Shown here: piece after piece, positions 55,037 through 63,837 of the stretch
Position numbering within the stretch: position 1 is the stretch's first letter
Layout: every line of letters begins with the position of its first letter
Assembly: GCA_947650285.1 (NCBI GenBank)
Contig: CANTFL010001406.1
Location: forward strand, 62,001-126,000
Reading direction: 5' to 3'
Length of the DNA stretch: 64,000 nucleotides
Source of the DNA: Hyaloperonospora brassicae
Taxonomy: Eukaryota; Oomycota; Peronosporomycetes; Peronosporales; Peronosporaceae
Position numbers and translations under genes: made by a program
Notes under the pieces: model-generated
Databases searched by the model: none
What the model was told of the DNA's origin: nothing
The model's input: only the letters and a program-made list of their open reading frames with translations

Positions 55037-55885
55037 AATAAGTCAAGTGGACCGGGGCATGGATGCATGCCTAGCGGGCAGCATCTTAGAAGTAAGAAAC
55101 CTGTTGCCCCCAAAGGGCAGCATGGACATCCTAGGTCGACTGGAGAGTCGACCGTAGCGGATCCGTCCCTAACTGTAGTTTCATAGCCACAGTCAGAAGA
55201 CGTCGAGGGAATAAGTCCCCTCGTACTTGATGAAGGAATTCCTCAAGAGTCACTTGCTGAAGGATTATGCCTTCATCAACCTGTGGAAATAATTTCCCAG
55301 GAAGTAACCGAGACGTTGAACGTCTTGGTAAATGACGGATCAAGCGTAGGCGCTTATACACTTGATCTGAGTGTGCCTCCGAAGTTAACTTCGGAGATAA
55401 CTCAGCTGCCAACGCTAGAACCGAAACTGTTCTTGCGTGATCTGCGTAGTGGCAAAGTCAAGCAGATCTGCATACTCGTCACAGAGGATGAGTATGTGGC
55501 CGATATTCGGTCGGCAACAGTATTTGCTGAGAACGAACGAATTCTCAGCAGCTCATAGATGGAAGAAAGTGTCCTCGATGAGAAGACTTGGATTGAGCGA
55601 CACACGTCTCAATCCTGGGAGTCGCTTCAGGCAAATCCAATGTATAAGGATTTGATCGAAGTCAAGGATGTGTTCCCTAAATCCGTACCATGCGAGTTGT
55701 CTAAGGACAAACGCAATCGACACGAGATCGGGCTCAGATCAGGCTCGAAGTACTGTGTCATGAAGCAGTGGCCACTGACTCGTGAAAAAAGTACTAGCGA
55801 TCGACAAGTTCTTTGCCGATCGCTTTGCAGCGGGCTGGTGAGGGGATCAACTTTCTCTCACCGCTCTCCGACCTTCTGTGTGTAA
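55037..55885 (+). pseudogene. outer Ty3 Pol linker and RT lead-in
   Basis: In the protease frame after two stops: ESTVADPSLTVVS, a segment with VEIISQEVTETLNVLVND and LTSEITQLPTLEPKLFLRDL, then VKQICILVTEDEYVADIRS. After a TAG at 55,556 come MEESVLDEKTWIERHTSQSW, LIEVKDVFPKSVPCELSKDK, HEIGLRSGSKYCVMKQWPL and finally HRSPTFCV (TAA at 55,883). The FP..P..L..DR...H.I.L..G....R.WPL pattern is the standard lead-in to Ty3 RT. Confidence 0.7.
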
Positions 55886-56518
55886 AATGCCCCAAGAGAA
55901 AGGCGGATAGTGCACGCATATAACAAATTGAATGCTGCAACGGTACCGGCTCAGACGCCGATACCGAGGAAGGACGTAATCATAGATGGTATGTCAAAGA
56001 GTACCATCTTCTCGTCCATGGATCTGATGCATGGATTCTATCAGATCCTCATGCGTGAACGGGATATCCCGTTCACAACAGTGAGTACCCCCAGCGGGAT
56101 GCTGTGGAAGTGGCTAGTGATGTTACATGGGCTGAGCAATGCTCTGCGACATTCAACAGATGCGTCACAAATCTGTTGAGACCGGTGCGAGACTTCGCAC
56201 CGAGTTACTTCGACGATGTGTTCGTTCGTAGCCGGGATATGGACGGGAAAACAAACGATGATGTTCACATAGCTCACGTTCATCGGGCTCTCCAACTTAT
56301 GCGCAAGCATAAGTTGTACACCAACCTCAAGAAGTGTATATTCGCGGCAATCGAAATACTACTTCTTGGGTGTATCCTGGGTAGACCTGGCGTACGCCTT
56401 GATCTCAAATCGATCAAGGCGATTACCGACTGACCTGTGCCAGTCGATGTCAAGGGACTTCGTAAGTTCCTTGGCCTAGCGGCGTTCTTGCACAAATACT
56501 CGCGCAACTACGCCCAAG
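55886..56518 (+). pseudogene. outer Ty3 reverse transcriptase
   Basis: RRIVHAYNKLNAATVPAQTP, then IFSSMDLMHGFYQILMRERD (first catalytic Asp) and STPSGMLWKWLVMLHGLSNA. After a shift near 56,130 the sequence continues with TFNRCVTNLLRPVRDFAPSY, FDDVFVRSRDM (catalytic DD intact), LMRKHKLYTNLKKCIFA and IKAITD. After a stop, VPVDVKGLRKFLGLAAFLHK completes the thumb. One frameshift and a few stops inactivate it. Sequence is of the common Peronosporales Ty3 type. Confidence 0.8.
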
Positions 56519-57104
56519 ATGACTCGGCATCTTTCTTGTTTACTCAAGAAGAATGTTAAATGGTCATGGAACGCTGACTGTCAGCGTTCCTTTGAAGGTA
56601 TCAAGCAAAGCTTGATGCAATCGCCATTACTGACGATTCTAGACCAGGACAGATTATTTCATGTGGTCTATGACGCCAAAGACTTTTGCGATTGGCTGTG
56701 CGTCGATGCAATTTGACACAGATGGTGCAGAGCGCGTCATCAGCTATCAATCTCGTCAGCTGCAAGCAGCTGGGCGTAATTACCCAGTGCATGACAAGGA
56801 GCTTCATGCCATGAAATTTACACTGGCTATGTTTAGCGTCTATATCGTGGTAGGTAGACCCTTTATTATCAAAAAGAGCCATGCATCACCACGCAAGGTC
56901 GTAAAAAGTCCTCACATCTCGCAAAAAATGGCGGGGTGGCTGTCTTTCTTCGAGGAGTATAGCTCCACCGTCGAGTGTAATCGAGGACGACTTAATGTCG
57001 TCGATGATGCGCTTTCGCGCCGACCCGATTTCGAGCCGGGCGCGCAATTTGACAGTGTGAGTAAGTCCACTGTTGCATCACTTACAGCCAGTGTGTCGTC
57101 TTAA
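56519..57104 (+). pseudogene. outer Ty3 RNase H
   Basis: LLKKNVKWSWNADCQRSFEG, then QDRLFHVVYDAKDF (first catalytic Asp, usually DASDF). After a one-base shift the second frame reads FAIGCASMQFDTDGAERVIS, SYQSRQLQAAGRNYPVHDKE and LHAMKFTLAMFSVYIVVGRP; the TDH motif is lost (IIKKSHAS). LSFFEEYSSTVECNRGRLNV and DDALSRRPDFEPG close the domain. The ending ADALSRRPDFE-type motif is a hallmark of Ty3 Pol. Confidence 0.8.
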
Positions 57105-58310
57105 ACGTTACTTGACGACATAAGAAAGGCCTACGCAGAAGTCAAGGACCTTCTGCGCTTGATGGATCATTTGGAAAATACATCTCGTAAATCGTTGAAA
57201 ATATTTCTATGGCTTTGTACCGGTCCTCATCGGATGGAAACACTATATGCAACCGGTTACTTTACAATAAGGACGTTGCCGGCGACACGCCTCGTGTCTT
57301 CGTCCCCGCTCAAAAAATCTGCGCTTACGTATCATGTATGAGTGTCACGATGCCTCAACAGGTGGGCAACGTGGTACAGAAGAGACTTACCTTACGGTAA
57401 GTAGTGCCTTTTACTGGCCCTGCCAGTATCAGTTTGGGCAAAAGTACATTTAATCTTGCGAGATTTGTCAACGGTTGATGCTTAGCCCTATATCCTGTGC
57501 ACCCTTACAGCCTCTACCTGTTCCGTAAGAGTGCTACAATTACGTTTAAATGGAATTCGTCTTCGGCTTCCCCGAAGACGCCCACAAGAATAGTTGCATT
57601 CTTGTGTTCGTTAACAATTTCAGCAAGATGGTTCATCCTGCTGCAGTTCCAGAGTCGATAAACAATCACGGATGTGCGCGTGTCTTTATCGACACAGTGT
57701 TTCGACTTCACGGGTTAACACGTGATCTCGTGTCAGACCGTGACCCTCGGTTCACGGCAGACTTTTGGCAATCCGTGTTCCGTTCACTTGGAACGCGGTG
57801 TAAGGTGTCGACATCTGAACATATCGAATCAGATGGTCAGACGGAACGTGCCAACCGCGTTATCGAAGAGACCCTACGAGGATATGTCCACTCTATCTCG
57901 AGTTGGAGCGTATTCTACCAGAGGTAGAATTTCGCCATCAATCATTCGGTCCACGCTTCTACACGGCACACACCGTTCTTCGTGAATGGCTACTCCATCC
58001 GCGTCTGACAACCCTTTTAGAGTGTGACTCGTGGATAAGGGAGGAAGGGACTAGCTCGAGCAAAAACCGTTCTGGCTCTTGCTCATCACGTGCCGAAGCA
58101 AACGTCGTCACGTATGATGCCGATGTCGATCAAGTCGACATCGATGGAGGGGTTCACCTCAAATATAGCGAGGACGCCACAATTGATAAAGATGATGATG
58201 ACTATGCTGGTATTCTCAGCATCGCCAACGACTATTCCAGAAAGTATGACGACATCCTCGCCCACGAACAGATAGAGGAAACAACTTTTTGTGCAGTTCG
58301 AACATAACAA
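57105..58310 (+). pseudogene. outer Ty3 integrase (zinc finger and catalytic core)
   Basis: About 57,310-57,470 in one frame gives MYECHDASTGGQRGTEETYL, FYWPCQYQFGQKYI, a stop and SCEICQR: the HHCC finger with its second His changed to Gln. 57,550-57,927 gives MEFVFGFPEDAHKNSCILVF (first catalytic acid is Glu where the family has Asp), VSDRDPRFTADFWQSVFRSL (second Asp) and ESDGQTERANRVIEETLRGY (Glu). It then breaks up, with HASTRHTPFFVNGYS in another frame near 57,950. 58,030-58,307 holds an acidic spacer (DDDDYAGILSIANDYS), a region that is variable in this family. Confidence 0.75.
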
Positions 58311-59225
58311 ACTGAACAAAACAATGCCACATCAGCAACATTATTTTGTCTGGCTCGATAAGCAGTGGTACGTTTCGTGCAGGATTTTATTACTTACGCG
58401 GTGGACATGCATACACGATACGCTGGCAAGAAAAAGAAAGCAAATATACATTCATTTGTTGAACGTGATTTAGTCCTACTATTTACGGTTTACCTATCTA
58501 GATACGTGGTGTCGAACAACGGTAGCAGAAAACTATTGTTTAATTTATCGTCCCCATTTTGGTGCTGCGCTGACAAGGAGGGCACACACGATTGAGATGC
58601 CGCGTAGGATGCGTACGCATCCTACGCGCACAAGAAAATTTATCAGGCTCTTGCGTTTTCGTTCCAGACAATCATGCTGTAAGCGTAGTGAGGAGGCCTT
58701 TTCATTTAACATAGAGATCTCCCTGCAATATGTCGCCATCTCCTTAACGAGGGAACGGAACTATCGCTCAACCTGAAGATGTGCGAGGGATTACTCAGCA
58801 CGATCCTTCGCACGACCGTCTTCTCGATATTTGCGGTTCTTCAGCACAGAATCTGTCAGAGCTTACTTTCCATCCCTCTAATGCTCCAAATTCCCGCGCA
58901 ATTTAGCGATTGAGCAATCCATCTCGTGTTTGTCGAAAGGGTGCGTTATACGACTTTGAGGAGGTCTTTCCTCCTCCTCCACACCCTTTGGTGGCCTCAA
59001 ACGGTAGTCAAAGCTTCGTTTTGGAGCTATTCGTGAGCCGTGACGATTTATGATCAAGGACGAGTTACTATGTTCAGTGGCGAGGGTAGCTACCCTTGTG
59101 AAACAGCTGGAAGCTCCGCTTTTATCTGATGTTGGATGTAGACGGTATAGTAGAGCAGCACGACGAGACGCAACCTTTGTTGAAGGAGAGCCATCGTCAA
59201 ACAAACGCCCGGAGAATTTGTAAAG
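58311..59225 (+). pseudogene. outer Ty3 integrase C-terminus and chromodomain
   Basis: 58,365-58,560 reads VRFVQDFITYAVDMHTRYAG, FVERDLVLLFTVYLSRYVV and SNNGSRKLL, the integrase C-terminal module. About 58,590-58,625 reads TIEMPRRMRTHPT, the usual lead-in to the tail. About 58,955-59,040 reads PPPHPLVASNGSQSFVLELF, and in nearby frames TSYYVQWRG then MLDVDGIVEQHDETQPL (to about 59,190). That is the chromodomain pattern (hydrophobic LVRWRG, W.., LV.QYD). Several stops and shifts; order and spacing match the family. Confidence 0.65.
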
Positions 59226-59420
59226 GGATTGCAAAGTCTTAATCCCTTTTTGAATCTCAGCCGAGATGCGAGCCCTCCAACAGAGATGTTTAGGTAGGTA
59301 CGCCTCATTAGGGGCGCAAACAGAGTCGACAACGCAATTCTGACCATAGACTCGCCACGACAGGCAGGGCAAGTTTTCCTCTCGAGACAAATAGGTGCAA
59401 AATATACCGAGCACCAATTA

Positions 59421-59637
59421 GCGTGTTTTCTATATATTAATTGCGAGGTGCAATATGCTTGCTAAACAAAGCGTCACATCCAACATTTTCAATGTTGCCG
59501 ATAAAAGAGATCCACGCCTGCACCAACTAGCGAGTTTTCTATAAATTTATTGCGAGCTGCAAAATGCTTGCTAAACCAAGCGTCACGGCCAACATTTTCA
59601 ATGTTGCCGATAAAAGAGATCCACGCCTGCACCAACG
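59421..59637. repeat. 109-bp tandem duplication (two units)
   Basis: Units 59,421-59,529 and 59,530-59,637 share AACATTTTCAATGTTGCCG, AAAAGAGATCCACGCCTGCA and most other bases, differing at about 10 positions. It lies inside the antisense ORF of the outer element, so it duplicates about 36 codons there. The number of differences makes it older than the nested insertion. Confidence 0.85.
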
Positions 59638-60449
59638 AAAACATCGTATCGGTTGCGGTGGTGGTTGCCGTGATACCACCATTGTCCGAAAATAAATCGA
59701 TGTAATACTCATGTTCAGTGCGATAATCACTCTCAATGACATCCAGACCACGGATCCTTGACGAATCGATGAGCAAAGCCCGACAACCCCAGTATTATTT
59801 ACGTATCACTGCCTCAGATTGAGTTGTTGAAGCATCCATTATTATTTTTCAGGAGCAGATCGTAAACGTTACGATCTTGCTCCACTTGTGCAGTGCCGAC
59901 ATAAACGATGGTACTGAGACCAGGACAATCACCGGGTTTATGCGGCTTCGATGACTCCGTCGAAAATCATCGACGTCATTACGACGACCAACGTCTCGAT
60001 TTGCGTACTCGCATCATATGAATGCGAACGCAATAATTTCTATCCCCGAGACTAATTCCTTTACTCGTCAGATGAAACATCTCATGGCGCAGTCTTGTCG
60101 ATACTGCCATGAGTACGGCAGTCGTCGTTCCTGCACCCACAGCTTTACATTTAGACTTTGCGGGCAACTTCGAGTCGGACAAGAAGTCCGACTCGCCCAA
60201 ATAGATTACCTCAATATAGAAGTCAACGTCCCTTAGACTACCATCCGCAGCCGAAGCTGCGGATGAAGAATCTACCCGTAATTGACCACATGCACCTGCA
60301 ACATCATGTTTTGCAGGCTGCGTGTCAACGGCAGCAGGCGATAAGGCGCCTAATGCCGAGCCTTGGACTGATTGCTCTTCGACTGCACGCATACGTGCAG
60401 CAGCTTCAGTGGCAGCCTTGTTCGCGCAGTGCATGGACGAAGTCGTCAT
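59489..60449 (-). pseudogene. antisense accessory ORF of the outer Ty3 element
   Basis: On the strand opposite pol, between the chromodomain and the next LTR. From 60,449: CANKAATEAAARMRAVEEQS, an Ala/Ser-rich stretch, then a folded-looking part (DVDFYIEVIYLGESDF, KCKAVGAGTTTAVLM, RHEMFHLTSKGISLGDRNYC). After a stop near 59,979, fragments with RSRINPVIVLVSVPSFMSAL follow. The final open frame, 59,776-59,489, has LIDSSRIRGLDVIESDYRTE, TDTMFSLVQAWISFIGNIEN and RDAWFSKHFAARNKFIEN. It reads as one protein of about 320 residues broken by stops. No known domain recognised. The nested element carries an unrelated ORF in the equivalent place and orientation. Confidence 0.55.
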
Positions 60450-60581
60450 GCGTTAAAAAGCTGGAATGAATTAGTCAGAACCAACAAGTGCTCCCTTTCC
60501 CACAGATAGACCAACAATGGTCACTCTATCACCAATCAATCAAATCACTTGCTACAGTGACTGATGCTTGAAGCGGGATGA

Positions 60582-61048
60582 TGTAACGGGGTGAGTCCGT
60601 TACATAAAAACTGATACAAATCCTCTAATTCTTTTAATATTATTTTTTCACATAATATTCAATTGACACTACTCAACAAGAGGTAATGTTGGCAGAATAT
60701 TACCCCCGAGGGTGATATTCGTGGTTGCTCCACTTCTTGGTTGATGAACACAGTACATCAATCCAATTAACAACCAATCTCAGCCGGACACGCGCAATGG
60801 GTGGTGAGCAAGAAAGCAACATAGGAGATTGATGCTTAATATAGTTAGATGAAGACAAAATACTGTTTATTAAAGAAGCGTACCTATTAAAAATACATTT
60901 CTTCGTTTCCCTTAGACTGAACTTTTAATTTCTGTTTGCTTCCTCGCGCTTCCTCACGCCACGTGTACGTGACTTCCGGAACACGTATCTTTGTGTTCTG
61001 TCAACTGAAGGTCTTGTCAGTCATCTGATAAGAGCGTGCCCCATTCCA
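60582..61048 (+). mobile_element. LTR of the structured LTR family, 5' LTR of a copia element (copy 5)
   Basis: Starts TGTAACGGGGTGAGTCCG (hairpin with TCCGTTACA, one G-T pair). It contains GAATATTACCC/GGGTGATATTC as a hairpin, TTGGTTGATG..CATCAA, CACGCGCAATGGGTGGTGAG and CCACGTGTACGTGACTTCCG, and ends GTGCCCCATTCCA. A purine-rich tract GAAGCGGGATGA lies just upstream. Downstream is a leader similar to 20,461-20,809 and then copia Gag. It differs from the LTR at 40,413 by roughly 40% or more by eye, so the two are not a recent pair. Confidence 0.7.
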
Positions 61049-61640
61049 TATGCGGTATATGTGTTGTTTGCTCGGAGACTGCAACATCGACCAGGGGTTT
61101 AAATTTTATTGAGTTCGTAGACACAGCAACAGGAGCTTCAGCGAAGTGGATGAGCGACTACACAAGATCAAGAGGCGATAGTGTTACGATTGACAGGGAT
61201 ATGCAGCCACAGGTGCAAGAGCGTATTGGGTGAGCTGCGACAGGTTCTGTGGTATGGCATTTCGGACTTGTTCTCGAATCGTAATTTGCACGGTAAGTTT
61301 TAAGCACTGCACTATTGCTGTAAGAAATTGTGCAACAGGAGATGCTGTAGGCGCAGATGCTCGTTGATGTTCGTAATGAAAACACACTCTCATGTCTACA
61401 TAAATCGAATCACCAATTTTTAAACGGAATTATCAGTACGATGCAGGCGGGAACCATAAGGAAGATGGGAAAGCAGAAATGCACGAAAGAAGTAGTCCTG
61501 ATGTAATAAGACGGGTGCAACTGGCAATTTTATTAGCTATTAATGAGGAATGTATAAGATGAGCAACAGATGAGCGACGTGACCGACAATAGGTAAGACG
61601 AGACAAATCTTTCGAAGGCAAAAGGAAAAGAACCATAAGA
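61049..61640 (+). pseudogene. copia leader/5' internal region
   Basis: 61,036-61,233 reads FVDTATGASAKWMSDYTRSR, SVTIDRDMQPQVQERIG. The homologue at 20,461-20,650 (minus strand) shows the same pattern, and similarity continues into TTTGCACGGTAAGTTTTAAGC. Shared GTAAGTTTT may be a 5' splice site. No family recognised. Confidence 0.4.
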
Positions 61641-61990
61641 TCAACTCCAACTTTGAGCGAAGGACTGCATCGACACAAGCTTTTCGCGCGATGTGTTTCA
61701 TCAGTTGTGCGAGCACTCAACAGCACCGGCGCTGTGGAAAGCTTAAGTAGAAGTCTTCGAGGACACTTCCGGCCCCACTTTCGCGGACATCGTATGGGGC
61801 AAGTTAATCACGAGCTCTGGCGTGCAAGGCTGGGGGAAGGTGGGAATGTAAATTCGCATCGAATGATAAGGGTCAAACTTCGGAAGGAATAGGCTGATCT
61901 CCAGTACAATGTGAACGAGCTGTAAATGCGCGAAGCTATTTTGGCCAGCTCACGGACTACGACACAGTTCAATCAGCTTTGACAGACTGT
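61641..61990 (+). pseudogene. copia Gag fragment
   Basis: One plus-strand frame reads FHQLCEHSTAPALWKA, then after a stop VEVFEDTSGPTFADIVWGKL. This matches the copia Gag core (ALW..LV..FE..S......L...L). A further frame gives MIRVKLRKELISS. Several stops and shifts. Zinc knuckle not found. Confidence 0.5.
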
Positions 61991-62039
61991 GTGGTTTGAG
62001 TGTGATGCGCTAATTCGTACAGTGACGGCCTTACAGGAG

Positions 62040-62593
62040 GAGACCAAGAGCGCATTCGGCGTTAAAGCTTTGACGGTTGCAAAACGCAAGGATGGAATCA
62101 ATTAGCAGGAAAAGAGAAAAGTCGATCAGGGTGATAACAGTTAAGGTTATCATGCTGTAGACGACAAAGGATGCAATGAGGCGATGGGCAAACACAGGAA
62201 GTATTACACGTTCGGCAGCACCGAGAAATAAAAAGGGAACATTCGACATGTGCTGGACATGAAGACAAGGCAGGTGCAAACAAAAAAAATGATCGCGATG
62301 ACTCTAGACGTAACGTGAGGACAAGCCTTTCCCAATGTGACGTACTTAGGATATTTCGCGAGGATCAAGGCGTGAGTAACCTTAACTACGATCCCCTGAT
62401 CGATGTCGGAGATGGCGCCCAAGTAAAATAGAAAGTTATAAATGCTATTGGGCGCCAAGAGTGGCTCATAGACACTGAGCCAATCACGCATGTGGTAGGT
62501 GACCAGCAAGACTTCACCGATATCGGGATCTTTTGATCAACAAAGCGACTGTGCGTTGAGTCGCATCAAATTTTAAGAATCAACCTGTAGGGA
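62040..62593. other. copia Gag/protease junction, unreadable
   Basis: The plus strand shows only short frames here. ORFs on the minus strand (for example 62,204-62,509) are opposite to the element and look like shadows. The zinc knuckle and protease N-terminus should have been here. Confidence 0.35.
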
Positions 62594-62757
62594 TGTGGAA
62601 TGATTGTACTGGAGACGATTGATGATGGATGGACAGTGTATACAGTCATCGACGACGTGATTTATATGCCTGGAGCGTTGTACCCGCTTCTGGCGATGGG
62701 TAGTGTCGTCGACGATGGATCAGATTCGGATAAAATTCAGACTCGCACCGGCTAACT
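62594..62757 (+). pseudogene. copia protease C-terminal fragment
   Basis: An open frame reads MIVLETIDDGWTVYTVIDDV, IYMPGALYPLLAMGSVVDDG. It corresponds to the end of copia protease (NVLYVP.L..NLLSVG). The catalytic DSG would be upstream and is not readable. Confidence 0.55.
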
Positions 62758-63099
62758 CTCTTAAATGAAACCTAATTGGTGGCAAAAGCCGGTAAAGTCG
62801 GAGCTATTGGAGGTATGAGAGAAAGGATATATCGATGAAAGATGACAAAAATAGGCTAAAGACGCATAAAATAAATATAACGGCTCGAGATGGTGTTGTT
62901 GATCTAAAAATATTGGCACAAGTGTATTGGTCACGTGAGCCTGCAGTATATTATATTAATGTTAGATCGGAAGCTAGTCGATGGAAGGATGCTCTCAGAC
63001 CGTGAAGTACATGACTGTGATACTTTGATATAGCTAAGCAAGCATAAAATTCTATAAAAAAGACGCTGTTTCACAATATTGAAACGCTAAATCAATGTG

Positions 63100-63837
63100 T
63101 ATGCAGAGTTGCTTGTCCCGGGCGTTCACTGTGGGACTCATATTGGAGCAATTTTAATATTGATGGACGCTTCTAGTAAGTTTGTGACAGCGTCCATGCT
63201 AAAAAGTAAGCTTTTGTTCGCAGTGACTGCAGCGCTTAATCAATACTTTGCATGGGTAGAGCAACTAGTTTGACAATCTGCAAGCGGTATTAGTAATGGA
63301 AACAATCATAAGCTTTTCACTCGACAGATGCCTGTGGATAACGAAAGAGAATCTGCGAGAGCTGATTTCCAGGACTGGTTGATTAAGCAAAGCATTAAAC
63401 ACTTTTTTTGGGCCAACCATTTCATCACAAACACAAATGAGAAGGTGCACATGACCTAAATGAAGATGATGCGAGCCATGGTACATCACTCGGGAATGTC
63501 ACGGTCTCTTTCGATGGACGCAAAAATTAATACGCCATTTAAATTACCATAGCACCGTTGCTGGTGGATGTGTAAACACATCGTATAGATTGATTTTCTC
63601 AGTACACGTCCGAAGGTTCACCATCTCTATATTATTGGATCCCTGGCGTATGCGCATAATAAAGCCGATGCATGACATCGCGAGCTGCATTTTAATACTA
63701 AGATCGGATATAAATTGAGTTACGCAAAAGATGTGAAACGAAAACTTTTCTTTCCCGATAAATGTACACGCGAATTTGTAAATGAAGTTCGTGTGGATAA
63801 ACAAGATCTTTGTCGAGACAGGAACCAAAACAATCAC
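63100..63837 (+). pseudogene. copia integrase core fragments
   Basis: About 63,110-63,270 reads GTHIGAILILMDASSKFVTA (first catalytic Asp), SMLKSKLLFAVTAALNQYFA. About 63,330-63,400 reads QMPVDNERESARADFQDWLI (degraded second block, TDNG.EF), then IKHFFWANHFITNTNEKVHM (catalytic Glu in NEK). After that come MRAMVHHSGMSRSLSMDA and, from about 63,630, IGSLAYAHNKAD, IGYKLSYAKDVKRKLFFPD, REFVNEVRVDKQDLCRDRNQ, the usual copia integrase C-terminal block (FG..AY.H......K...G...G.S...K.Y..). Confidence 0.6.

Larger units (their letters stand above)
40413..60449 (+). mobile_element. outer Ty3/gypsy retrotransposon, interrupted by a nested element
   Basis: Order on the plus strand: LTR (40,413-40,795), gag (40,840-41,245 continuing at 53,617), protease, RT, RNase H, integrase, chromodomain (to about 59,225), and an antisense ORF (59,489-60,449). 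A 12.4-kb foreign Ty3 element sits inside gag. Gag is open across the insertion, whereas pol has many stops and frameshifts that increase toward the 3' end. The Gag and Pol sequences are of the type very common in Peronosporales. The 3' LTR is uncertain: the LTR at 60,582 is too different from the one at 40,413 to be its recent partner and leads into copia sequence. Confidence 0.8.
60582..63837 (+). mobile_element. decayed Ty1/copia retrotransposon, 5' portion
   Basis: LTR followed in order by leader, Gag, protease and integrase remnants, all on the plus strand and all broken by stops. RT and RNase H would lie beyond the last recognisable integrase block at about 63,830 or be deleted. The protease-integrase order before RT identifies Ty1/copia rather than Ty3. 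Confidence 0.65.

Noticed and set aside
40413..61048. LTRs at 40,413 and 60,582 as a normal pair flanking one element
   Set aside because: They differ far too much to be one insertion's LTRs by ordinary decay, given an open gag between them, and the second leads into copia sequence.
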